From Chloroflexota bacterium (GTDB lineage: Bacteria > Chloroflexota > Anaerolineae > Aggregatilineales > Phototrophicaceae): a stretch of 64,000 bases of DNA. The stretch covers positions 1 through 64,000 of the forward strand of contig WTGO01000067.1 of the NCBI GenBank assembly GCA_011523515.1, written 5' to 3'. The position numbers were made by a program, and so were the translations under genes. The notes beneath the pieces are model-generated. The model worked only from the letters and a program-made list of their open reading frames with translations, had not been told where the DNA came from and did no database searches. Below, in pieces: positions 24,191 through 32,696 of the stretch; within the stretch, counting starts at the first letter, position 1, and each line of letters opens with the position of its first letter.

Positions 24191-24530
24191 AGTGAGATTC
24201 CGCCATTTGGTCGTGATTCAAACCGGACAACTCAATTGAGACATCAATGTATTGCTTGTGCGCCGAGTAATAATTCAGCGCGTTTTGCACCATGAACAGC
24301 TCGATCCACAAGTGGTCGGCGATTTGCTCGGCATCCATATCGTGGAACTTCTGCAAACCGGCTATAGTCTTCACTTCTATTGTTGTGCCCTCAATGCAGG
24401 GCCGGCCGCTGCGCACCAGCGGATGCGTCGTGATGCCCGGCGCCAACTGGCGGAATTTGACACCGTCAATTTGCTCGCGAATATTCGGTTTTTGACGCTC
24501 GGCTGGCGCGTCTTTGCTGGCGGAGTCCAT
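24108..24530 (-). CDS. DUF433 antitoxin (module B)
   Basis: A 140-residue protein. The start at 24530 (MDSASKDAPAE) is fixed by its near-identity with module A and by the shared GGGAGGGTCGTCC leader, although the frame is open upstream to 24656. After IEGT it reads TIEVKTIAGLQKFHDMDAEQIADHL. A TATAAT lies on the minus strand about 40-50 bases upstream of the start. The gene precedes its toxin as in other DUF433/DUF5615 pairs. Confidence 0.73.
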   Translation of the reverse strand: MDSASKDAPAERQKPNIREQIDGVKFRQLAPGITTHPLVRSGRPCIEGTTIEVKTIAGLQKFHDMDAEQIADHLWIELFMVQNALNYYSAHKQYIDVSIELSGLNHDQMAESHYGDFSREILSRRESVAGDPQATETIGH

Positions 24531-24696
24531 TGGACGACCCTCCCATTGCCGCGGATTCTGCCGCGGCGTGACACTATTATAACCTATGGACGAGCCGAAT
24601 CGCACCACTTCAACGAGCGCTCCGGGACTAGCGCCAGTGCTTGCAATATTGCCCAAGCGCCGCTAAGGTGATCAGCGAGTAGTCAGAAGGGAGAGC

Positions 24697-25659
24697 ATGC
24701 CCCAGACCTACGTCGTAACCGGCGCCGCCGGCTTCATCGGTTCGCATCTGGCCGAGCGGCTGCTGCGCGATGGCCAGCGCGTCCGCGTCATCGACAACTT
24801 GCTTACCGGCGATCGGACTCATCTCGACACCCTCAAGTCGCTGGGTGGCGACCTGTCGATCACAATAGGCAGCATAACCGATCGCGATATTCTGCAGGCG
24901 CTTTGCCGGGGCGCCGATTATGTGCTGCACCATGCCGCGCTTCCGTCTGTTCCGCGCAGCGTGGCCGACCCGCTGGAGACTCATCTTCATTGCGTCACAG
25001 GCACGCTGAACCTGCTGGTCGCCGCGCGCGATGCCGGCGTCAAGCGCGTGGTCTACGCCGCTTCGTCTTCGGCTTATGGCGATCAAGCGGGCGGCGTCAA
25101 AGCCGAGTCCATGCGCCCGGCGCCGATCTCGCCTTATGGCGCGGCCAAGCTGGCCGGCGAATACTACGCCGCCGCTTTCACCCTCAGTTACGGCCTGGAG
25201 ACGGTAGCGCTGCGCTACTTCAACGTCTTTGGCTCGCGCCAGGATCCCAACTCAGCTTACGCCGCCGTCATCCCCAAGTTCATTACGACCATGCTGCGCG
25301 GCCAGCGGCCGACGATATTCGGCGACGGCCGTCAAAGTCGCGATTTCACCTATATCGACAATGTCGTGCAGGGCAACCTGCTGGCTTGCGCGGCGCCCGC
25401 CGCCGTTGGCGAGACCATCAACCTGGCCGCCGGCGGACGCGTCGTGCTCAATGACCTGGTCGCGCAGCTGAACGACATCTTGGGTAGCGATCTGGCGCCG
25501 ATTCACACCGTGGAACGCCCGGGCGACATCCTGCGCTCGCAAGCCGACATCAGCAAGGCGCGCGAACTGCTGGGCTTTGAACCGGTCGTAGACTTTGAAG
25601 AAGGCTTGCGCCGCACCGTCGACTGGTATCGGACGATTCCCGCGGCGAAGTCCAGCTAG
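24697..25659 (+). CDS. NAD-dependent sugar-nucleotide epimerase (extended SDR)
   Basis: A 320-residue extended short-chain dehydrogenase. The Rossmann motif GAAGFIGSHLAERLL starts at residue 7, VIDNLLTGDRTHL follows, and the catalytic pair is in SPYGAAKLAGEYY (Y-x-x-x-K) with Ser in YAASSSAYG. RYFNVFGSRQDPNSAYAAVIPKF and GRQSRDFTYIDNVV are typical of UDP-glucose or UDP-GlcNAc 4-epimerases of the WbpP/Gne branch. It would supply sugars for surface polysaccharides. SD AAGGGAG lies four to five bases before the ATG. It is followed by a repeat-filled gap, so it is likely monocistronic. Confidence 0.85.
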   Translation: MPQTYVVTGAAGFIGSHLAERLLRDGQRVRVIDNLLTGDRTHLDTLKSLGGDLSITIGSITDRDILQALCRGADYVLHHAALPSVPRSVADPLETHLHCVTGTLNLLVAARDAGVKRVVYAASSSAYGDQAGGVKAESMRPAPISPYGAAKLAGEYYAAAFTLSYGLETVALRYFNVFGSRQDPNSAYAAVIPKFITTMLRGQRPTIFGDGRQSRDFTYIDNVVQGNLLACAAPAAVGETINLAAGGRVVLNDLVAQLNDILGSDLAPIHTVERPGDILRSQADISKARELLGFEPVVDFEEGLRRTVDWYRTIPAAKSS

Positions 25660-25794
25660 CTGCTTCCGCGACTGGGTGAATTAGTCTCTGGCAGGCAAGT
25701 CGATCATGGACGATCAAAGGCCCCGCGCGTCATGTTATCGTGAGACCGCTGAAATTTCACGATATGCCGACCTCACACGACAGAGAAAATTCTC

Positions 25795-25985
25795 TGGTTC
25801 CTCAGTAAGTGCAATTAAGTAATGCAAAAAATGAGAGGACATTGTAGGGGTGATTCTGTGAATCGCCCGACGTTATACTCTTGAGTGTTTGGGTGACACA
25901 CAGTGTCGCCCCTACAACCGACTTGAATCCAGTTTCTCATTACTTTGTTGGAACTGCTTCTGTGACTCTGCGGTGAATTACCTTG
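25795..25985. repeat. CACAGAG-family arms flanking a nested element (copy 2)
   Basis: The left arm CTCAGTAAGTGCAATTAAGTAATG matches the arm at 35330; the right arm TCATTACTTTGTTGG...CTGTGACTCTGCGGTGAATTA is its inverted, degraded partner. Between them sits the GTAGGGG element at 25843-25917. This suggests insertion of one repeat type into another. The surrounding gap 25660-26046 holds no gene that I can support. Confidence 0.55.
25843..25917. repeat. GTAGGGGCGA palindromic element, copy 3
   Basis: Begins TTGTAGGGGTGATTC and ends GTCGCCCCTACAA, with two inner hairpins (GATTC-TGT-GAATC and GGTGACACACAGTGTCGCC). Same size (75 bases) and design as 13855-13929. Confidence 0.7.
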
Positions 25986-26046
25986 TTTGGCGTTCGCCGA
26001 TAGTTTTATGTCCATTGATCTTTACCCTCCCCCGAACTTGATTCGT

Positions 26047-26075
26047 TTGGACAAGTCACCCAGCTTGGCTATAAT
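26047..26075 (+). promoter_or_regulatory. Sigma-70 promoter of the rhodanese gene
   Basis: TTGGAC at 26047-26052 and TATAAT at 26070-26075 with a 17-base spacer, almost consensus. The predicted transcription start near 26082 rules out the upstream in-frame starts and supports ATG 26110. Confidence 0.72.
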
Positions 26076-26109
26076 GCGCGGCAGAGCCAAGACGAGCGCG
26101 GGGCAGGGC

Positions 26110-26424
26110 ATGTACAGCGACATCAACAGCGAAGAATACCGCGAACAGTTTGCCGACAGCGAGCACCAATTCATCGATGTGCGCGAAGAAGACGAGCACG
26201 CTGAGGGGCATATCCCCGGCGCCGTCAATATCCCGCTCAGCGAGTTTATGGCGCGGGTCGACGAAATTGACGAAGAGGCCGCGGTCGTCCTGGTCTGCAA
26301 CACCGGCGTACGCTCATCCCAGGCGGCGCTCTACCTGGCCAGCATGGGGTACGATCAAATCTATAATCTGGACGAAGGCACCAAAGGCTGGATGAAAAAG
26401 GGCTACGCCGTCGACCGCGGATAA
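26110..26424 (+). CDS. Single-domain rhodanese
   Basis: A 104-residue sulfurtransferase-fold protein: FIDVREEDEHAEGHIPGAVNIPL near residue 20, then the active loop VLVCNTGVRSSQAALYL with Cys in CNTGVRS and a C-terminal GMK-like GTKGWMKKGYAV. Single-domain rhodaneses (GlpE/PspE type) move sulfane sulfur to cyanide or thiol acceptors. The six-residue loop C-N-T-G-V-R-S is standard length. It lies 66 bases before the molybdopterin enzyme; a role in cofactor sulfuration is conceivable but not shown. Confidence 0.85.
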   Translation: MYSDINSEEYREQFADSEHQFIDVREEDEHAEGHIPGAVNIPLSEFMARVDEIDEEAAVVLVCNTGVRSSQAALYLASMGYDQIYNLDEGTKGWMKKGYAVDRG

Positions 26425-26490
26425 CCCCTTGCCGGGCTGGAATCCAGGGCAGGCTTCAGTGTAGATATTTGCGAAAAGGAGTTGATGGTC

Positions 26491-28785
26491 ATGGTATTAC
26501 GCTCGATGGTAGGCGCAAGTGTCAAGCGCAAAGAAGACCCCAGTCTAATCACTGGCGCCGGCAAATACGTCGGCGATATCAAGCTGCCCGGCATGTGCCA
26601 CGTCGCTTTTGTGCGCAGCCCCTATGCTCACGCCAATATCGTGAGCATCGACAGCAGCGCGGCGGCTGCCCGCGACGGCGTGGCGGCTGTCATCACCGGC
26701 GGCGATATGCGCGACCAATGGGAAGCAGTGCCGGTGGCCGGCGGCGATATCGCGCTGGAGAAATACAGTCATCTCGCGCTTTCGGTTGACCGTGTGCGGC
26801 ATGTCGGCGAGGTCGTGGCGGCGGTCATTGCCACCTCAGCCGAAGTGGCGGAAGACGCGGTCGACGAGGTGGATGTCGAGTGGGAAGAATTGCCGGCCGC
26901 CGTTGATTTGCTCGGCGCTTGCGAGAGCGACTCGCCCAAGGTCTTCGACGGCCTGGAGAGCAATATCATCGACACTGGCGAGAAGAAATCGGACAATGTC
27001 GACGAAGTCTTCGCCGCCGCGCCGCACACGCTCAGCCAGCGCATGCTCAGCCAGCGCATCGCCGGCGTGCCCATGGAAGTGCGGGCGGTGGCTGCCGCGC
27101 CCGATGCCGTCACCGGCGGCCTGACCCTTTGGTCCAGTACACAGATCCCGCACGGCGTTCGTTCAGCGCTGGCGACTGTCCTGCGCCTGCCGGAGAATAT
27201 GCTGCGAGTGATCGCCCCCAATGTCGGCGGTGGCTTTGGCGTCAAGAACCAGCTATATCCGGAAGAGATCGCCATCGCCAAGCTTGCGCTGCGCTTCAAC
27301 CGTCCGCTGAAGTGGGCGGGAACGCGCGTGGAGCACTTCGTCTCGACCACTCATGGCCGCTCGCAGATCGCCGATGTCGAGGTCGCCTTTGAGGGCGACG
27401 GCTCAATCCTCGGTTTCCGCCTGCACGTGATCGGCGAGCTGGGCGCTTATCCGCCCTTCTACGATATCGCGCATCTCACGGGCTTGATGGCCAGCGGCAA
27501 CTATGACATCCCGTCGCTGCACTTCAAAGCCAGCAATGTCTTCACCAATACCATTGCGGTCGCGGCTTACCGTGGCGCCGGACGGCCGGAAGCCATCTAC
27601 TACATTGAGCGCGCCATCGACATGATCGCCGATGAATTGGGCCTGGATGCCGCCGAGGTCCGCCGGCGCAATTACGTCAAGCCCGAGCAATTTCCCTATA
27701 AGACTCCAACCGGCTCAACCTATGACACTGGCGAATACGCAACCAACTTGAGCGCCGCGCTGGAAACGTCAAAATACGAGGCGCTGCGGGCTGAACAAGC
27801 CGAACGCCGGGCGAACGGCTCGGACAAGCTGCTGGGCATCGGCTTGGCGACCTATGTGGAGATGTGCGGCTTCGGCCCCTATGAGAGCGGCCAGGTGCGC
27901 GTCGAGCCTAGCGGCACGGTCACGGTTTACACCGGCGCATCGCCACATGGCCAAGGCTTGCAAACCACGTTCGCTCAGATCGTAGCGGACGAGATCGGCG
28001 CCGATTACGACCAGGTGATCGTGCGGCACGGCGATACCGGATCGCAGCCGGTGGGCGTCGGCACCTTTGGCAGCCGCAGCCTGGCCATCGGCGGCTCCGC
28101 TATTGTTCGCTCGGCGGGCAAGGTGCGCGACAAAGCCATTCAGATTGCCGCGCACATGCTGGAAGCCTCGCCCGGCGACATCGAATTCGCTGAGGGCGAA
28201 TACCGCGTCAAGGGCGTTCCCAGCCGCAGCCTGAGCCTGGACAAGATCGCCGCGCGCGCCTACTCCGATCGCTTGCCCGATGATATCGACACCGGTTTGG
28301 AAGCCACCGACTTCTTCCGCCCGGCTGATTTCATCTACCCTTTCGGCACCCATGTCGCTGTGGTCGAGATCGAGAAGGACACCGGCGTCATCAGCCTGCG
28401 CGAATTCTATTCCGTGGACGACTGCGGTCCGCGCATCAGCCCGCTGCTGGTGGAAGGGCAGATACACGGCGGCCTGGCGCAAGGCATCGGCCAAGCGCTA
28501 CTGGAAGAAATCATCTTTGACGATCAGGGTCAGTTGCTCACCGGCACCATGATGGACTACGCCATGCCGCGCGCCGATAACTTCCCGACCTTTACCATCG
28601 ACAAGACCGTGACCGAGACCACGCTCAATCCCTTGGGCGCCAAGGGCATCGGCGAGGCGGCCACCATCGGCTCCACGCCCGCTGTGGTCAACGCTGTGGT
28701 CGACGCGCTGGAGCCCTACGGCGTGCGTCACCTGGATATGCCGCTGACGCCGCGGCGCATCTGGGAGGCGATGAATCCGGACTAG
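26491..28785 (+). CDS. Molybdopterin-binding large subunit, xanthine dehydrogenase/CoxL family (form II type)
   Basis: A 764-residue molybdenum hydroxylase large subunit. N-terminal GASVKRKEDPSLITGAGKYVGDI is the CoxL-family opening; PNVGGGFGVKNQLYPEE near residue 245 binds the cofactor; the active-site loop reads AAYRGAGRPEA near 355, i.e. the AYRGAGR motif of form II rather than the AYXCSFR of true CO dehydrogenases. The catalytic Glu is in GAKGIGEAATIGSTPAVVNA near 725. The FAD and 2Fe-2S subunits normally encoded alongside are missing here. ATG 26491 is chosen by AGGAG nine bases upstream; 26485 is possible. Substrate unknown (aldehyde, purine or aromatic). Confidence 0.85.
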   Translation: MVLRSMVGASVKRKEDPSLITGAGKYVGDIKLPGMCHVAFVRSPYAHANIVSIDSSAAAARDGVAAVITGGDMRDQWEAVPVAGGDIALEKYSHLALSVDRVRHVGEVVAAVIATSAEVAEDAVDEVDVEWEELPAAVDLLGACESDSPKVFDGLESNIIDTGEKKSDNVDEVFAAAPHTLSQRMLSQRIAGVPMEVRAVAAAPDAVTGGLTLWSSTQIPHGVRSALATVLRLPENMLRVIAPNVGGGFGVKNQLYPEEIAIAKLALRFNRPLKWAGTRVEHFVSTTHGRSQIADVEVAFEGDGSILGFRLHVIGELGAYPPFYDIAHLTGLMASGNYDIPSLHFKASNVFTNTIAVAAYRGAGRPEAIYYIERAIDMIADELGLDAAEVRRRNYVKPEQFPYKTPTGSTYDTGEYATNLSAALETSKYEALRAEQAERRANGSDKLLGIGLATYVEMCGFGPYESGQVRVEPSGTVTVYTGASPHGQGLQTTFAQIVADEIGADYDQVIVRHGDTGSQPVGVGTFGSRSLAIGGSAIVRSAGKVRDKAIQIAAHMLEASPGDIEFAEGEYRVKGVPSRSLSLDKIAARAYSDRLPDDIDTGLEATDFFRPADFIYPFGTHVAVVEIEKDTGVISLREFYSVDDCGPRISPLLVEGQIHGGLAQGIGQALLEEIIFDDQGQLLTGTMMDYAMPRADNFPTFTIDKTVTETTLNPLGAKGIGEAATIGSTPAVVNAVVDALEPYGVRHLDMPLTPRRIWEAMNPD

Positions 28786-28796
28786 CGCCGACCGAC

Positions 28797-29387
28797 ATGT
28801 CAACCAAATTCGACCTCGAACGTGATCTGTCCCAATTGGAGCGGATGACGGAGAACCTGTCGGAATACTTGCTCGGCGCTGCGCTCTACATGCCGGTCGG
28901 CGGTTTCTTTCGCGCCTCCACCATGCCGCAGTTGACCCTGGGCGCCTTGCTTCTGCGCCGCCGGCGGCTGTCGGAATTGCGCTCGGACTTAAAGCGGGCC
29001 CAAGCGGCCAGGCTTGACGCGGCGTTGCGGCTGCACGATCAGGCTCAAACCGAATGGACCTTACACTATGAGCAGAAACTCCAGCGCGAGATTCCGTCTC
29101 GCCTGAAGGTGATGCGCGGCTTCTTTGCCGACTGCAGCGAGAGCCCGCGCGACTGTGCCGCGGCCTATCCGGTGGAAGCGCTGCGGCGCACGATCGTGCA
29201 GGAGATCTTGCTGGCCATGGACGACTTCGGTTATGACGCGAGCGAGCTGGCGGCGCCTGTGCGGCAAACCGATATGGCGCTGCGCCGCATTCCGCGCGCT
29301 GGCGAATTCATCTGGTCGTATCGTTTGGAATCCGTTTATCCGCGTGAGCGGTTCTGGTGGCTCTATGGCGGGCCGGGCGTCAACTAG
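28797..29387 (+). CDS. Hypothetical helical protein, 196 aa
   Basis: Unrecognised. It is mostly alpha-helical and charged, with an Arg-rich segment RRRRLSELRSDLKRAQAARLDAALRLHDQAQTEW in the middle (a predicted coiled coil) and an aromatic C-terminus FIWSYRLESVYPRERFWWLYG. There is no signal peptide; one mildly hydrophobic stretch (YLLGAALYMPVGGFF) is near residue 24. It starts 11 bases after the molybdenum enzyme stop, so it probably shares its transcript. Confidence 0.6.
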   Translation: MSTKFDLERDLSQLERMTENLSEYLLGAALYMPVGGFFRASTMPQLTLGALLLRRRRLSELRSDLKRAQAARLDAALRLHDQAQTEWTLHYEQKLQREIPSRLKVMRGFFADCSESPRDCAAAYPVEALRRTIVQEILLAMDDFGYDASELAAPVRQTDMALRRIPRAGEFIWSYRLESVYPRERFWWLYGGPGVN

Positions 29388-29395
29388 CGCTTCCG

Positions 29396-29423
29396 TTGAG
29401 TTCCAATCCAGATAGTGTATAAT
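29396..29423 (+). promoter_or_regulatory. Promoter of the Phd/PIN operon
   Basis: TTGAGT (29396-29401) and TATAAT (29418-29423) with a 16-base spacer, 32 bases before the antitoxin ATG. The antitoxin probably autoregulates here, but no clear palindrome is visible. Confidence 0.6.
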
Positions 29424-29455
29424 CTGGTTGGCGCAATGGCCGCGGGAGACGCGCA

Positions 29456-29686
29456 ATGAAAACATTCACCCTGGAAGAAGCGAAACAAGACCTGGACAAG
29501 GTGCTGGAACACGCCACTGAAGGCGGCACAGTCATTCTTATCGGCGACAACGACCAAGCCTATAAGCTCGTCTCTACAATACTCCCCAAAAAGGGTACGC
29601 GAAAAGCTGGGCGTCTTAAGGGTAAAATCAAGATAACTGATGAGTTCTATGAGCCCCTGCCAGAATTCGAACCGTACACGAAATGA
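29456..29686 (+). CDS. Phd-like antitoxin
   Basis: A 76-residue protein starting MKTFTLEEAKQDLDKVLEHATEGGTVILIGDNDQAYKLV, the short Phd/YefM-like form in which a beta-sheet and helix dimerise on DNA and a disordered tail (here FEPLPEFEPY-like) wraps the toxin. GGGAG is seven bases before the ATG. Its stop overlaps the toxin start by four bases (ATGA), coupling translation. This pairing with a PIN toxin is common in cyanobacteria and Chloroflexota. Confidence 0.8.
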   Translation: MKTFTLEEAKQDLDKVLEHATEGGTVILIGDNDQAYKLVSTILPKKGTRKAGRLKGKIKITDEFYEPLPEFEPYTK

Positions 29687-30072
29687 GTTATTTGCTGGAT
29701 ACATCGGCATTTCTTTGGTTCGTTTCCGGCGACAGAAAGCTTAGCACGCTAGCGAGAAGAGTCCTCGAAGAATCGGACGACGAGTTTTACTTGAGCTTGG
29801 CCAGCATCTGGGAATTGGCGATTAAGGCCAATTTGGGCAGGGGGCTGGAGTTGCCTCGTCCGTTTGCAGAATTCGTGGAAATCGAGTTGTACGCTGAACG
29901 AATACAGATTCTGAAAATTGAACTCGCCCACGTTAAGCGAGTTGCGATTATGCCGCTTCACCACCGAGACCCCTTCGACCGGCTGCTCATCGCGCAGTCG
30001 ATGGTCGAAAACATTCCCGTTATCACCAGCGACGCCGCCTTCGATCTCTACCCGATCGAGCGAATCTGGTAA
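29683..30072 (+). CDS. PIN-domain toxin (VapC-like)
   Basis: A 129-residue PIN nuclease. Acidic active-site residues: Asp6 of YLLDTSAFLW, Glu near 44 in SIWELAIK, Asp near 97 in HHRDPFDRLLIAQ and Asp near 115 in ITSDAAFD. VapC toxins cleave tRNA or rRNA with Mg2+. The ATG lies within the antitoxin stop (ATGA). All key residues are intact, so the system may be active. Confidence 0.87.
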   Translation: MSYLLDTSAFLWFVSGDRKLSTLARRVLEESDDEFYLSLASIWELAIKANLGRGLELPRPFAEFVEIELYAERIQILKIELAHVKRVAIMPLHHRDPFDRLLIAQSMVENIPVITSDAAFDLYPIERIW

Positions 30073-30087
30073 GCGTTCACTCGTCGC

Positions 30088-31836
30088 ATGAGCCTTTTCG
30101 TCGTCTTCATTTTCGCGGCGGTACTGCTGGGCGCGGGCGCCATGCTGTCCCCGGCCTGGCGCACCGTCCAACCCCGCGTCGCCCTTTCCGCCACACTCTG
30201 CCTGGCGCTGGTCGTCGGCGGCGCGGTTTTCTATACCGAGGCTTTTGGCTGGGATACGCTGGTGGTTGACTATCTGCTCTTCGCGCTGCTCTCCGGCGTG
30301 GTGCTGGGCGGCACGCTCTCCACGGCGCAGGCGCAGGCCGAAGCGCGTGGCGAACGACTGGCGGACCGCGATCAGGGCTGGCCCGGCCCGGAAGACTTGG
30401 CCTTCTTCGCCCTGGTCGCCCTGCTGTTGGTCATCCCGCTCTTGCATCTGGCCGCGCCACTCGGCACACAGGGGCAGGTCAGCGCGCTCCACAGCCTGAC
30501 CGCGCGCGAGGGCGAATCATTTACTTCGCTGGCTCCGTTGGCGCCAGAAGCCAAGGTCGTCATCGCGCCCGGCTTCCATGCGCTCTCTGCTTACCTCAGC
30601 CAGCAGCTGGGCCACCCGGTCCCGCTGATCCAGATGAGCGTCGCGGCCGTGATCGTCTTTTTGCTGACCTGGCTGGCCTACGATTTCGGCGCTGAAATCC
30701 GCGACAAGCGGCTAGGGCGCGCGCTGGCGATTGCGCTGCTGCTCTGCGGCGGTCTGCATGTCAGCTTCCTGGACGGCCACTTTGCCGAATTGCTGGCGCT
30801 GTTATTCTTGCTGGCCTTTCTCTTGTACGCGCTGCGCTGTCTGCGCCGCGCCCGCCTGGCGGATGTGGCGGCCGGTGGCTTGATGCTGGGCGCGGTTATT
30901 TACACCAGCTTGAGCTTGAGCATCATCATGCTCTTCAGTTTTGTCAGCCTGGCCGGTCTGGCCTGGTATAGCGGCGCCAACATTAACTCGCGCCTGGCGC
31001 TGACCATTGGTTTTCCGGCGGTAGCGCTGCTGGGCCTCGCGCCTTGGCTGATAAACAACCTCCCGCTGATGCTGCCGATCATCCCATCTCCCTTCAGCGC
31101 CGACCCGGTCAATGTCGCGCATATGACGCGCAGCCAGGGATACCTCATCCTGCCCCTGGCGCTCTGGGGCATCACGATCGGCCTGCGCGGACGGGGCAGC
31201 GTCCGCTTCGTTTCCGGGCTGATGCTGATTTGGCTGCTGTTGGTGATTGAAGCTGCACTGCTGGGAGTGCTTGGTCGTCTGATGCCGCCGCTGGGCGCGC
31301 TGACCCATGCGCCCAACATCGCGCGGTATGGCGTGATTCTGCCCTTCGCCTGGTTCGCCGGCCTGGCGCTGCTGCGCCTGTGGGAAGCGCATATCTCGAC
31401 AAGCCTCAGGCAGCGACTGCGCCGCGCCGCCTGGCCCCTAATGGCGCTGGCGGCCGTGATTATCGTTTTGATTGGCGTGGCTTTTGAGCCCCTGCTGAGC
31501 GCCATGCGTCCGCTGCTTGACCTGCCGCCGCAGACGCTAAGTCACGACGATGCGGCGGCGCTGGACTGGCTGCGCGCGAATGCGCCCGATGACGCTTTGC
31601 TTGCGGCCAGCGATGACAGCGGCTGGCTGCCCGTAATCGCTGAGCGGCGAGCGCTGGATTTCCGCGCAGTACGCTACTTTGAGTGGGATCTGCTGGATGC
31701 GAGCGGCTTCGCCGGCGCAGCGCCAGACTATGTCTTCGTGCCTACCGGCGGCGTCCCGCCCGACGGCCTGTCCCTGGAGTTGGCCTTTGAGCAGGGCGGC
31801 GCACGGGTTTATCAAGTGCCGCCCGACTCGCGTTGA
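30088..31836 (+). CDS. Polytopic membrane protein (ArnT/GT-C-like, unassigned)
   Basis: A 582-residue protein with roughly twelve membrane segments spread through residues 1-470 and a soluble C-terminal domain (about 480-582) reading DAAALDWLRANAPDDALLAASDDSGWLPVIAERRALDFR...DYVFVPTGGV. That layout, with multi-pass membrane part then a small periplasmic domain containing LDWLRANAP, is typical of large hypothetical membrane proteins related to GT-C glycosyltransferases in Chloroflexota. No Asp-Asp/Glu-Asp GT-C loop is evident. There is no clear ribosome site at the ATG. It overlaps the convergent DUF2335 gene by 25 bases. Confidence 0.6.
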   Translation: MSLFVVFIFAAVLLGAGAMLSPAWRTVQPRVALSATLCLALVVGGAVFYTEAFGWDTLVVDYLLFALLSGVVLGGTLSTAQAQAEARGERLADRDQGWPGPEDLAFFALVALLLVIPLLHLAAPLGTQGQVSALHSLTAREGESFTSLAPLAPEAKVVIAPGFHALSAYLSQQLGHPVPLIQMSVAAVIVFLLTWLAYDFGAEIRDKRLGRALAIALLLCGGLHVSFLDGHFAELLALLFLLAFLLYALRCLRRARLADVAAGGLMLGAVIYTSLSLSIIMLFSFVSLAGLAWYSGANINSRLALTIGFPAVALLGLAPWLINNLPLMLPIIPSPFSADPVNVAHMTRSQGYLILPLALWGITIGLRGRGSVRFVSGLMLIWLLLVIEAALLGVLGRLMPPLGALTHAPNIARYGVILPFAWFAGLALLRLWEAHISTSLRQRLRRAAWPLMALAAVIIVLIGVAFEPLLSAMRPLLDLPPQTLSHDDAAALDWLRANAPDDALLAASDDSGWLPVIAERRALDFRAVRYFEWDLLDASGFAGAAPDYVFVPTGGVPPDGLSLELAFEQGGARVYQVPPDSR

Positions 31837-32426
31837 GACTCGGTTCGCGACAGGTTATTTTCGCCACGGTTGTACCGACTAAGAAAGATACCAGCCACGC
31901 TCGCTGCAGCTACAAGGAGTGACGCTATACCGCCAGCATCGTGCCCCAAGTGAATCATTACAAATCCACCGATGACAATGAGACATACGACAATTAACGC
32001 ATAATTCTGTCCCTTGTTGACCTTGTCCGCATTGTTCTTTAGCTCAGTCTTGGTTAGTTCTACAAAGTCTTCGTGCTGGCGTTTCTCCTGTTCCATTACG
32101 TGACGCGCAGTTGCCTCGGTATTGGCGAGAAGGCGTTCTTGAGTCCCAATGAGATTGAGTTGTTGTCTTTCATATAGGTTGAAGTTTCTCTCAGCCGTGC
32201 CGGGAACGAGGGCATTCCATCGTTCGGCTTCTCGCGATGGCTGCAGGGGACCAGCATAGTGCTCTTCCTGCGAGATACGAATACCAAAATCAACGAGCTT
32301 TTGCGTAAACTGTTCTCGCTCGTCGACGGGAATGCGTTTGAGCAGCTCTTCTGGAACTATGTAGTTTTGTCGCGGCCCGTTCGCCTCACTCTCTGGGGGA
32401 GGATTCTGACTACCTACACCGGTCAT
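31812..32426 (-). CDS. DUF2335 membrane protein
   Basis: A 204-residue protein. The N-terminal half is charged and helical (LLKRIPVDEREQFTQKLVDFGIRISQEEHYAGPLQPSREAERW, a coiled coil followed by the PLP.P.EAERWN motif of DUF2335), and two membrane segments lie near residues 143-160 and 165-182. Function of DUF2335 is unknown. Its ATG overlaps the stop of the small upstream gene (TAATG), so the pair is translated together. Codon use is AT-richer than its neighbours, as in the other acquired cassettes of this window. Confidence 0.72.
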   Translation of the reverse strand: MTGVGSQNPPPESEANGPRQNYIVPEELLKRIPVDEREQFTQKLVDFGIRISQEEHYAGPLQPSREAERWNALVPGTAERNFNLYERQQLNLIGTQERLLANTEATARHVMEQEKRQHEDFVELTKTELKNNADKVNKGQNYALIVVCLIVIGGFVMIHLGHDAGGIASLLVAAASVAGIFLSRYNRGENNLSRTESQRESGGT

Positions 32427-32683
32427 TATCTGCGGTTTCCACTGGACAACATATCATGCTGCTTCATTGTCAAATAGAGAGATTCGCCAACACGTTGCCA
32501 TGCCGATCGCATAATATCCCTGTCAGAGTGCTGTCGAAAGTCCTCTTGCAAGTTAGCCAGCAGTTGCTCGCTCCTGCCCTGTCCTAAAACGCCAAACATG
32601 TCAAACGCGCTCGCCACCCCATACAGAAACGGATGCTCCGGCAGCATATACTTCTCGGCGATTTCCTTGTTCTTGTCTGTCAT
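32426..32683 (-). CDS. Small protein upstream of DUF2335, 85 aa
   Basis: MTDKNKEIAEKYMLPEHPFLYGVASAFDMFGVLGQGRSEQ...: soluble, helical, no known family. The first gene of a two-gene operon with the DUF2335 membrane protein (one-base stop/start overlap). A strong promoter and a palindrome precede it. The pairing of a small soluble and a two-TM protein in an AT-rich cassette resembles toxin-antitoxin or Abi-type arrangements, but there is no direct evidence. Confidence 0.55.
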   Translation of the reverse strand: MTDKNKEIAEKYMLPEHPFLYGVASAFDMFGVLGQGRSEQLLANLQEDFRQHSDRDIMRSAWQRVGESLYLTMKQHDMLSSGNRR

Positions 32684-32696
32684 TAGCGACCACCCC

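Noticed and set aside
26491-28785. True CO dehydrogenase (coxL form I)
   Set aside because: The active-site loop is AYRGAGR, not AYXCSFR, and coxM/coxS are absent.
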